A stretch of 5,363 nt of DNA from the NCBI GenBank assembly GCA_964599565.1, contig CAZRFE010000116.1:1-5363 (forward strand). Direction: 5' to 3'. Positions 1 to 5,118 of the stretch are shown here, in pieces. The stretch comes from JAJUFS01 sp964599565 (GTDB lineage: Bacteria > Pseudomonadota > Gammaproteobacteria > Natronospirales > JAJUFS01). Every line of letters starts with the position of its first letter. Positions within the stretch are counted from its first letter, which is position 1. The notes beneath the pieces are model-generated. The model made no database searches, was not told where the DNA came from, and saw nothing but the letters and a program-made list of their open reading frames with translations. Both the position numbers and the translations under genes were made by a program.

Positions 1-392
1 CCCGCCTTGTCCGCCTCGATCTGGTTCATCATCTTCATCGCCTCGATGATGCACAGCGTGTCGCCGACCTTCACCGAGGAACCGACGTCCGCAAACGGCT
101 TTGCGCCCGGGCTTGATGCGCGATAGAAAGTGCCGACCATCGGCGAGGTCACCTGGTGGCCCGCCGGAACGTCGCTCTTCTTCTCGTCGCTTGCCGCGGG
201 AGCCGCGGCCGCCATCGGCGCGGCGGTAGCCATCGGCATCGGCTGGGCCATCGGCGCTTGGTACATCTGCGCGATCGGCGCCGTGGAATGCCGGCTGATG
301 CGGACCGATTCCTCGCCTTCGGTGATCTCGATCTCCGCAATGCCGGATTCTTCCAGCAGCTCGATGAGTTTCTTGACCTTTCGAATATCCAT
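1..392 (-). CDS. accB: Biotin carboxyl carrier protein of acetyl-CoA carboxylase (partial, 3' end outside window)
   Basis: AccB carries the biotin that biotin carboxylase (AccC) carboxylates and that carboxyltransferase (AccA/AccD) uses to make malonyl-CoA, the first committed step of fatty acid synthesis in the cytoplasm. The visible 130 residues begin MDIRKVKKLIELLEESGI, nearly the same as the E. coli N-terminus. A flexible Ala/Pro/Met-rich linker follows (about residues 40-70), then the start of the biotinyl domain with SPMVGTFYR (83-91), a thumb-like segment (about 92-101) and the biotinylation motif EAMKM, whose target lysine is K120. The family is about 155 residues, so roughly 25 C-terminal residues lie beyond the left edge. 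The ATG at 392-390 has a GGGG-type ribosome binding site eight bases upstream. It lies 51 bases after aroQ on the same strand, the usual aroQ-accB(-accC) arrangement of gammaproteobacteria; accC would be expected next, outside the window. Identification is very secure. Confidence 0.97.
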   Translation of the reverse strand, partial: MDIRKVKKLIELLEESGIAEIEITEGEESVRISRHSTAPIAQMYQAPMAQPMPMATAAPMAAAAPAASDEKKSDVPAGHQVTSPMVGTFYRASSPGAKPFADVGSSVKVGDTLCIIEAMKMMNQIEADKA

Positions 393-443
393 CGTCGTGA
401 CCCCAGCTTTGTGTCTGATTCGTCGGTTTCGTGTTCTTTGTGT

Positions 444-884
444 TCAGTGCGCAAGCCGCACGTGCGCGTTGCGCAGCGCGGCCTCGTAACCGGCTGGCCC
501 GAGGCCCGCGATCACCGCCTCGGCCAGGTCCGAGAAATACGATTGACGGCGGAATGCTTCACGCCGGTGCACGTTGGTCAGGTGGACCTCCGTGAACGGG
601 ATGGCCACCGCCGCGAGTGCGTCGCGCAGCGCCACGCTGGTGTGCGTGTATCCCGCCGGGTTGATCAATATCCACGCGACGCCTTCCCGGCGCGCCGCCT
701 GCACGCGATCAATCAGCTCGCCTTCGGCATTGGACTGGAAGCTCACCAGTTCATGGCCAAGCTCGCCGGCGAGCGCCGCCAGTCCTGATTCGATCTCGGC
801 GAGCGTTGCGGCGCCATACACGTCCGGCTCGCGCTCGCCCAGCAGGTTCAGGTTCGGTCCATTTATAAGAAGAATGCGCGCCAA
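444..884 (-). CDS. aroQ: Type II 3-dehydroquinate dehydratase
   Basis: Catalyses the dehydration of 3-dehydroquinate to 3-dehydroshikimate, the third step of the shikimate pathway, as a cytoplasmic dodecamer in known members. From the proposed TTG start at 884-882 the protein is 146 residues, the usual family length, and begins (M)ARILLINGPNLNLLGERE. Hallmarks: catalytic R18 and Y23 on the lid loop (GEREPDVYG), FQSNAEGELID (49-59), N75 in INPAGYTHTS (74-83) with H81, and the general acid H101 in EVHLTN (99-104) followed by R108. The reading frame is open upstream, so an ATG at 926-924 (160 residues) or a start at 1067 is possible. However, family homology begins exactly at the TTG, a GGGG stretch lies upstream of it, and the extra N-terminal residues resemble nothing in the family. 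The TTG start is therefore inferred and could reduce translation. It is followed by accB after 51 bases, and no terminator is visible between them. Confidence 0.95.
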   Translation of the reverse strand: MARILLINGPNLNLLGEREPDVYGAATLAEIESGLAALAGELGHELVSFQSNAEGELIDRVQAARREGVAWILINPAGYTHTSVALRDALAAVAIPFTEVHLTNVHRREAFRRQSYFSDLAEAVIAGLGPAGYEAALRNAHVRLAH

Positions 885-994
885 GCGATCGGCCCCACGT
901 CTCGAACCCGTCTTTGATGTTCGCATTTTCGCCGGAAAAGCCGTGATCTGCGTCAAACGGTCGTTTAACTGACGAAAAGGCAGCAAGGGCGCTA

Positions 995-1023
995 ATTGTG
1001 GACGACGATTTTGGGCTTGTCCA
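995..1023 (-). promoter_or_regulatory. Candidate sigma-70 promoter for aroQ-accB
   Basis: On the minus strand TGGACA (1023-1018, five of six matches to TTGACA) is followed after 17 bases by CACAAT (1000-995, four of six matches to TATAAT). It lies downstream of the tlpA terminator and upstream of aroQ, where a promoter is needed. It would give a leader of roughly 100 bases before the TTG start. Based on consensus matching only; the -10 is weak. Confidence 0.35.
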
Positions 1024-1110
1024 TGCCAAAGATGTGAAATCCGTTGTATTTCCGGAGATAGCGGCAAGTTCCGCGAAATTCAGGGCCGTGCTACCCGCCA
1101 CGTGCTTCAG

Positions 1111-1140
1111 GAAAGAAAAAAGCCCCGCGAATGCGGGGCT
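1111..1140 (-). terminator. Rho-independent terminator of the cutA-dsbD-tlpA unit
   Basis: Read on the minus strand, a perfect 8-bp stem (AGCCCCGC/GCGGGGCT, positions 1121-1140) with a four-base loop is followed at once by a T-rich run (1121 down to 1111, six T's then C and TTTC). It begins 24 bases after the tlpA stop codon. There is no T tract on the plus-strand side, so it should act only on leftward transcription. It separates this unit from aroQ-accB. Confidence 0.92.
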
Positions 1141-1164
1141 GCGAGATGTCATTGATCGTGCGGT

Positions 1165-1737
1165 TCAGCGAATCGCCGCCTCGACCAGCGCGGTCACTTC
1201 CGCTTCATCCACCTCGCCGGTGTGAATCTCGATGACCCGCCCGGTACGGTCCGTGGTGAGGCTGATAGGCAGGCCGACGAGATCCACGCCCATCCGGTTC
1301 GCGACCTCGATGGCATCCAGCTCCTGTTCGCCGAGCAGGATGGGATAGTTCACGACGCCGAGGTGATCGAGGAACGCCGCGACCGCCTCGCGATTGTCGA
1401 TCGCGATGCCCACCATGAGGAGATCGTCGGCGTACTTCTCCTGCGTCTCGGCAAGCAGCGGCATCTCCTCGCGGCAGGGCTTGCACCACGTTGCCCAGAA
1501 GTTGATGAACAGCGCCTTGTCGCCGGCGAGCAGTTCGTCCTTCGTGACGGTATTGCCATCCATGTCATGCAGCACGAAATCCGGCAGCGATTCCGGACGC
1601 ACGATGGCGGAGCTCTCCTGGCGTGCCGCTGCCTGTTCCTTCGCGAAATGGCGTTTCGCGTAGTAGCCGGCCACGGCGCCCAGCGCCATCGCGACGGCGC
1701 CTGCAATCACCAGCATGGATATGTGTCGATTCGTCAT
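1165..1737 (-). CDS. TlpA/ResA-family membrane-anchored thioredoxin-like protein
   Basis: A 190-residue periplasmic thiol-disulfide oxidoreductase tethered to the inner membrane. Residues about 7-25 form a hydrophobic N-terminal anchor after a short basic start, with no obvious signal peptidase site. A short linker precedes a thioredoxin fold. FINFWATWCKPCREEMP (77-93) holds the CXXC active site C85/C88, and the cis-proline is P157 in VGLPISL. The insert between the beta-alpha units (about 115-150) is typical of TlpA/ResA proteins rather than classical thioredoxin. Family members act as reductases for apocytochromes, copper chaperones of cytochrome oxidase or other periplasmic proteins; the sequence does not say which applies here. 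The gene starts nine bases after dsbD ends, with a good GAGG ribosome binding site in the gap, and is followed by a strong terminator. DsbD is therefore its likely electron donor (inference from context). It could be named tlpA, but the specific orthology is not certain. Confidence 0.9.
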   Translation of the reverse strand: MTNRHISMLVIAGAVAMALGAVAGYYAKRHFAKEQAAARQESSAIVRPESLPDFVLHDMDGNTVTKDELLAGDKALFINFWATWCKPCREEMPLLAETQEKYADDLLMVGIAIDNREAVAAFLDHLGVVNYPILLGEQELDAIEVANRMGVDLVGLPISLTTDRTGRVIEIHTGEVDEAEVTALVEAAIR

Positions 1738-1746
1738 CGCAGCCTC

Positions 1747-3540
1747 TTACTGAAACGCGCGGTTCACGTGCGCGGAGAATTCCTCCGCGGACTTGAAGCC
1801 GATCACGCGCATGTTCGGCAGCTCGCTGCCGCCACGGTTGAAGAAGATGATGCCCGGCGGGCCGTACAGCCCGAAGCGTTTCAGCAGCGACTGGTCGGCG
1901 TCGTCGTTCGCCGTCACATCTGCCTGCAGCAGCACGGCGTCGGAAAGCGCGGCGCGCACCGCGGGATCGGTGAACGTGTAGCGCTCCATTTCCTTGCACG
2001 AGATGCACCAGTCCGCATAGAAGTCGAGCATCACGGGTTTGTGCATCGCTGCGGCGTTTTCGATTTCGCGTTCAAGATCATCCACGGTCTTGATGCGCTT
2101 GAACGGCAGATGCTCTTCTGCAACTGCCGCGCTGCCGCCCGTGAATCCCTTCAGCGGCGTGAACAGATCAGCGCGTCCCGAGGCGAGCCCGACCAGCAGC
2201 GCGACGGCCCATGTGAAAACCGCAAGGCCAAGTCCTTTCCACAGCTTCTGCCAGCCGCTTGCCGCCGCCGCGAACGCACCCATGTACACGGCAGAGACGA
2301 TCGCGAGCAGCGCCCACAGCGCGACCGTGATGTCGCCCGGAAGAATGCGTTCAAGGAGATACAGCGCAACGGCGAGCAGCAGCACGCCGAACACGCCTTT
2401 CACGGCGTTCATCCACGCGCCGGCGCGCGGCACGGCCTTGCCGAAACCGGTGCCGATGAGAATGAGCGGAATGCCCATTCCCATGCTCAACGCGAACAGC
2501 GCAAGACCGCCGCGCACGGGATCGCCCGACTGGCCGATGACGATCAGCGCGCCGGCGAGCGGCGCGGCAACGCACGGGCCGACGATCAACGCAGAGAGAA
2601 ACCCCATCACCGCAACGCCGGTGAGCGTGCCGCCTTTCTGGCTGTTGGAAATGTTCGCGAGCTTCGCCTGCCAGGATGCAGGTATCTGCAGTTCATAGAA
2701 GCCGAACATGGACAGCGCGAGCAGCACGAATACGGCTGAGAACGCGATCAGCACGTACGGATTCTGGAACATCGCCTGCAGGTTCGCGCCAAAGAGTCCC
2801 GCGAGTACGCCCGCGATCGTGTAGGTGAGCGCCATCGCGAGCACGTACACGAGCGAGAGCACGAAGGCTTTCTTCGGCGTGATGTTTTCCTGGCCGACGA
2901 TGATCGAGGAGAGTATCGGCACCATCGGCAAGACGCACGGCGTGAACGTCAGCAGCAGGCCGAAACCGATGAACGCAAGAACCACCCAGCCGATGTTGCC
3001 GGTGCGAATCAGTTCCGCGAGCTGGTCCTGCTCGGAGAGATTCGTGTTCGCATCGGAGGAAACGGTTGCGGCATCGCCGCCCGGAACGTCCACCTCTGCC
3101 GTCTTGAAGATCGGCGGATAGCAAAGCCCCGCATCCGCACAGCCCTGGTAGCGTGCGCGCAGCGTGAATGTCTCGCCTGCATTTCCGGAAACCGGAATCT
3201 CGATCGAGACCTGCTGGTAATACACTTCCTGCTCGCCGAAGAACTCATCGGTGTGAATCTCGCCCGCGGGGAATCGCGCGTCGCCGAGCGTCACACCGTC
3301 TGCATCCACCGCCTCGAAGCGGAACTGTTCGCGGTAAAGGTAGTAGTCCTGCGCGATCACCCACTCCGCGGTAATCGTGCCTTCACCGTCATTGGCATAC
3401 GCGCGGAACGTGAATGCCTTGTCCGGATGCAGGAACTCCTCTTCTTCCTGGCCGAGCACGTCGGCGAGATTCGGTGCGCCGGCCTGTGCCAGCAGCGGCA
3501 GCGCCAGCAACAGCCACCAGAGGTTTCTGAGGTTCTTCAT
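1747..3540 (-). CDS. dsbD: Thiol:disulfide interchange protein DsbD
   Basis: DsbD moves electrons from cytoplasmic thioredoxin across the inner membrane to periplasmic thiol proteins such as DsbC, DsbG, CcmG and TlpA-like proteins. The 597-residue product shows all three domains. A signal peptide (about 1-20, AQA cleavage region) leads into the periplasmic alpha domain with its cysteine pair C134/C140 in YQGCADAGLCYPP. Next come eight predicted membrane segments (about 184-453) with C202 in TPCVLPMVP and C323 in GPCVAAP. The C-terminal thioredoxin-like gamma domain (about 482-597) has DWCISCKEME (C512/C515) and a cis-proline near P562. These six cysteines correspond to the six redox cysteines of E. 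coli DsbD, so the full relay is present. It is slightly longer than the E. coli precursor (565). Its ATG (3540-3538) overlaps the cutA stop as ATGA, with only a weak purine-rich ribosome binding site, suggesting translational coupling. tlpA follows after nine bases. Confidence 0.97.
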   Translation of the reverse strand: MKNLRNLWWLLLALPLLAQAGAPNLADVLGQEEEEFLHPDKAFTFRAYANDGEGTITAEWVIAQDYYLYREQFRFEAVDADGVTLGDARFPAGEIHTDEFFGEQEVYYQQVSIEIPVSGNAGETFTLRARYQGCADAGLCYPPIFKTAEVDVPGGDAATVSSDANTNLSEQDQLAELIRTGNIGWVVLAFIGFGLLLTFTPCVLPMVPILSSIIVGQENITPKKAFVLSLVYVLAMALTYTIAGVLAGLFGANLQAMFQNPYVLIAFSAVFVLLALSMFGFYELQIPASWQAKLANISNSQKGGTLTGVAVMGFLSALIVGPCVAAPLAGALIVIGQSGDPVRGGLALFALSMGMGIPLILIGTGFGKAVPRAGAWMNAVKGVFGVLLLAVALYLLERILPGDITVALWALLAIVSAVYMGAFAAAASGWQKLWKGLGLAVFTWAVALLVGLASGRADLFTPLKGFTGGSAAVAEEHLPFKRIKTVDDLEREIENAAAMHKPVMLDFYADWCISCKEMERYTFTDPAVRAALSDAVLLQADVTANDDADQSLLKRFGLYGPPGIIFFNRGGSELPNMRVIGFKSAEEFSAHVNRAFQ

Positions 3541-3854
3541 CGGGTGCTCTCGTCTATCCAGTTGAGATAGGGAATGTTGCCCGCGGAAATTTCCGCGCAG
3601 ATGATTTCAGGAACTTCATAGGGATGCAGTTCCAGCACGCGCCGCTCGACATCCGCGAAGCGCGCGGTGCGCGTCTTGACGATCAGCAGCGTCTCGGGTT
3701 CCTGCTGGATCTCGTTCTTCCAGCGATAGATGGACGTCACGCCGTCCACGAGGTTCGCGCAGGCCGCGATGTTTTCTTCCACCAGCGCCGCACCGATCCT
3801 CGACGCCGCGGCGCGGTCAGGGCAGGTCACGAGGACAATGCTGTGTTCGCTCAT
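3537..3854 (-). CDS. cutA: CutA1-type divalent cation tolerance protein
   Basis: CutA1 proteins are small, very stable trimers with a ferredoxin-like, PII-like fold. E. coli mutants were linked to copper tolerance, but the molecular role is unsettled. From the ATG at 3854-3852 the product is 105 residues, typical of the family. Signature segments are IVLVTCPD (6-13), AACANLVDGVTSIYRWKNEI (30-49, including conserved C32), LLIVKT (56-61), HPYEVPEI (77-84) and the C-terminal YLNWI (96-100). An upstream in-frame TTG at 3881-3879 would add nine residues, but the family starts near the ATG; the ribosome binding site in front of the ATG is weak. The stop codon overlaps the dsbD start by four bases. 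cutA-dsbD adjacency is also found in E. coli, where dsbD was once named cutA2/dipZ. It lies 66 bases downstream of the transporter gene. Confidence 0.95.
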   Translation of the reverse strand: MSEHSIVLVTCPDRAAASRIGAALVEENIAACANLVDGVTSIYRWKNEIQQEPETLLIVKTRTARFADVERRVLELHPYEVPEIICAEISAGNIPYLNWIDESTR

Positions 3855-3920
3855 TGGTCCGTCCACTTCAAAAGCGCCCAAGGATAATCCCCCCGGCCGC
3901 GTGACGCGAACCGCGCCATG

Positions 3921-4763
3921 TCAGTGCGCAAGACCGAGCATCACAGCGCCGCCGGCGATCAGCGCGCCGCCGAGCCACTGTCGCGCGTTCAGCCTTTCGC
4001 CGAGCTGCCAGGCGAGCAGCAGCGCAAACGCGATGGATGCGTTGCGCAGCGTCAACACGTAACCCGCGCCCGCGTGTTCCAGCGCCAGCAGTATCAATAG
4101 AAACGATGCAGCGCAGATTATTCCCAGCGACGTGAGCGAAATGAACCGCTCCCGCCACAGTGGCAGCAGTCTCAGCCGCCGGTCGCGCGCGAGCAGCGCG
4201 ATGTTCACCGGCACCGCAACGGAAAGCGACAGCGCGAATACGCCGGTCGGCGCGGCTCCGGCGGCAATCGCGAGCTTGTAGAAGAGGTGATAGCCCGCGA
4301 TGAATGCACCGCAGAGCAGCGCGAACAGGATGCCGCGCAGGCGGACATCGAGGTTCAGCGTGCTGAACAGCAGCCCCGCAAGCACGACGGCCGTGCCCGC
4401 GAGCGCAAGCACCGAAACCGGTTCCCCGAGCCACAGCACCGACAGCGGCCAGGCGGCAATGATCGCGAAGCCGCGCGACACCGAGTAGACCGTACCCATC
4501 GGCGCAATACGAAATGCGATCACCAGCAGCGTGAAATACGCCGCCTCACACGCGCCCGCTGCCAGCGTCCAGCCGATGCCGACACCGCCGGGAAACGGCG
4601 GAACGCGGCCGGCAAACCAGGCAAGCAGCGCCGCCACGACTGCGGTGATCCCGGTCACCAGGAAGATCACGGAGCCGGAGGTGTCCATCTCCGGCTGGCG
4701 CTTGAGCCGTGCATTCCAGAACGCGTGCAGGAACGCAGAAAGAAGGATGAGCCAGACGGCCAT
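3921..4763 (-). CDS. EamA/DMT-superfamily membrane transporter
   Basis: A 280-residue inner-membrane protein of the drug/metabolite transporter superfamily, probably an exporter or permease for a small metabolite; the substrate cannot be read from the sequence. About ten hydrophobic segments cover nearly the whole length. The internal duplication of EamA proteins is visible: SRGFAIIAAWPLSVLWLGEP (96-115), and in the second half RNASIAFALLLAWQLGERL (240-258) with GGALIAGGAVMLG (265-277). The N-terminus (AVWLILLSAFLHAFWNARLKR) with its HAFWN motif is common in the family. The start at 4763-4761 is chosen because AAGG precedes it by six bases and homology-like sequence begins there. An upstream extension to 4964 would add 67 non-membrane, arginine-rich residues and cross the intergenic region, so it is rejected. 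It is transcribed leftward, divergent from groES, and may be the first gene of the unit continuing into cutA-dsbD-tlpA, since no terminator is visible in the 66-base gap. Confidence 0.88.
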   Translation of the reverse strand: MAVWLILLSAFLHAFWNARLKRQPEMDTSGSVIFLVTGITAVVAALLAWFAGRVPPFPGGVGIGWTLAAGACEAAYFTLLVIAFRIAPMGTVYSVSRGFAIIAAWPLSVLWLGEPVSVLALAGTAVVLAGLLFSTLNLDVRLRGILFALLCGAFIAGYHLFYKLAIAAGAAPTGVFALSLSVAVPVNIALLARDRRLRLLPLWRERFISLTSLGIICAASFLLILLALEHAGAGYVLTLRNASIAFALLLAWQLGERLNARQWLGGALIAGGAVMLGLAH

Positions 4764-4788
4764 TGGATACCTTTGAAAAGGGCGGGAG

Positions 4789-4794
4789 ATTATG
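4789..4794 (-). promoter_or_regulatory. Candidate -10 element of the transporter gene
   Basis: On the minus strand CATAAT (five of six matches to TATAAT) lies 25 bases upstream of the transporter ATG, leaving a leader of roughly 20 bases that includes the AAGG ribosome binding site. The -35 is poor: CTGAAC about 19 bases further upstream matches only three of six positions, so the promoter may need an activator. Confidence 0.35.
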
Positions 4795-4820
4795 ACTGAA
4801 CGGGGAGCGGCGAGTTCAGT
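4795..4820. repeat. 7-bp inverted repeat next to the transporter -10
   Basis: ACTGAAC (4795-4801) and its exact reverse complement GTTCAGT (4814-4820) are separated by 12 bases, so the arm centres are 19 bases apart, close to two helical turns. It fills the interval between the candidate -10 and -35 elements of the transporter gene. It could be the operator of a dimeric regulator; chance is not excluded for seven bases. Confidence 0.4.
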
Positions 4821-4942
4821 GAGCAGCGGCAAACAAAGCGATGCGATGGCCTGCAGGCGTGGGGTCAGCCGCGATGAAACGCCTTCCCCGGCCTTGAACC
4901 TGCCACCACCAGGCTCGATGTTTCTCCCTACCCGAATCACCT

Positions 4943-4973
4943 CTTGAATTTTCGGCGACTGCACCTATCATTA
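4943..4973 (+). promoter_or_regulatory. groES promoter, readable as sigma-70 or sigma-32 type
   Basis: TTGAAT (4944-4949, four of six matches) and TATCAT (4966-4971, five of six matches) are spaced by 16 bases, a good sigma-70 arrangement. The same region reads as CTTGAAT (4943-4949), one mismatch from the heat-shock -35 CTTGAAA, followed after 14 bases by CCTATCATTA (4964-4973), a partial match to the sigma-32 -10 region (CCCCATnT type). Transcription would begin near 4978, inside the CIRCE element. Which sigma factor uses it cannot be decided from sequence alone. Confidence 0.7.
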
Positions 4974-4997
4974 GCAGCCGATTCCGGAGAGTGCTAA
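4971..4997 (+). promoter_or_regulatory. CIRCE operator (HrcA binding site) of groES
   Basis: The CIRCE consensus is TTAGCACTC-N9-GAGTGCTAA. Here the left arm is TTAGCAGCC (4971-4979, seven of nine matches), the spacer is exactly nine bases (4980-4988), and the right arm is GAGTGCTAA (4989-4997), a perfect match: 16 of 18 conserved positions. It overlaps the end of the groES -10 and the expected transcription start, so bound HrcA would block initiation. An hrcA gene is expected elsewhere in the genome. Confidence 0.93.
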
Positions 4998-5005
4998 CAA
5001 ACGCT

Positions 5006-5059
5006 CCCGGACCGACGGGCACGGGGACCTGTCCGGGCAACCGGCAATCGCCTGCCCGT
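5006..5059 (+). other. GC-rich groES leader with competing RNA structures
   Basis: In the predicted untranslated leader CCCGGAC (5006-5012) pairs perfectly with GTCCGGG (5031-5037). In the loop of that hairpin ACGGGC (5015-5020) is complementary to GCCCGT (5054-5059), which would make an H-type pseudoknot. An alternative hairpin pairs GGGCA (5035-5039) with TGCCC (5053-5057) and GGC (5043-5045) with GCC (5050-5052), excluding both others. The ribosome binding site is not part of these pairings. Complementarity is seen; function is unknown. Confidence 0.4.
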
Positions 5060-5105
5060 ACGAAAACTCAACGCAAGTCTTTGTTCAACAACTCATTATT
5101 TCGTG

Positions 5106-5110
5106 AGGAG
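5106..5110 (+). promoter_or_regulatory. groES ribosome binding site
   Basis: AGGAG lies eight bases before the groES ATG, within a GTGAGGAGAAG context. It is a strong Shine-Dalgarno sequence, consistent with the high expression of chaperonin genes, and fixes the start at 5119. Confidence 0.85.
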
Positions 5111-5118
5111 AAGCACGT

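Larger units (their letters stand above)
4764..5118. other. Divergent intergenic region between the transporter gene and groES
   Basis: 355 bases without a credible coding sequence. On the transporter side it holds a candidate minus-strand promoter with an inverted repeat (4789-4820). On the groES side it holds a promoter (4943-4973), the CIRCE operator (4971-4997), a GC-rich leader able to form competing hairpins (5006-5059), an A/T-rich segment (about 5060-5100) and the groES ribosome binding site. In 4822-4940 I see nothing recognisable. Confidence 0.8.

Noticed and set aside
156..788. Plus-strand open frame (210 codons) opposite accB and aroQ
   Set aside because: Antisense to accB and aroQ, with low-complexity, arginine-rich composition; a shadow of the true genes.
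943..956. FNR/Anr-like site upstream of aroQ (minus strand TTGAC-N4-ATCAC)
   Set aside because: It matches eight of ten positions, but one change in each half-site and a position downstream of the only plausible promoter make a chance match likely. The TTGACG within it also lacks a -10 at a suitable distance.
751..1152. Minus-strand open frame upstream of and overlapping aroQ
   Set aside because: It would cross the tlpA terminator, overlaps aroQ in another frame and shows no recognisable domain.
1222..2739. Long plus-strand open frame (505 codons) opposite tlpA and dsbD
   Set aside because: It is antisense to two secure genes, its product is arginine/histidine/glutamine-rich with no recognisable domain, and it has no ribosome binding site context. 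It is a typical by-product of GC-rich third-position bias on the other strand.
3855..3920. Possible separate promoter or terminator between the transporter gene and cutA
   Set aside because: The minus strand contains GATTAT but no -35 at 16-18 bases. The GC-rich inverted segments lack a T tract, so neither element can be supported.
4764..4964. 67-residue N-terminal extension of the EamA transporter
   Set aside because: The extension is not membrane-like, crosses the intergenic region up to the groES promoter, and the inner ATG at 4763 has a good ribosome binding site and the family-type N-terminus.
5081..5098. Small palindrome TTGTT-C-AACAA and a CATTAT -10-like element just before the groES ribosome binding site
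   Set aside because: The palindrome is short and A/T-rich, and a -10 there would start transcription at about the Shine-Dalgarno sequence, with no -35 in place.
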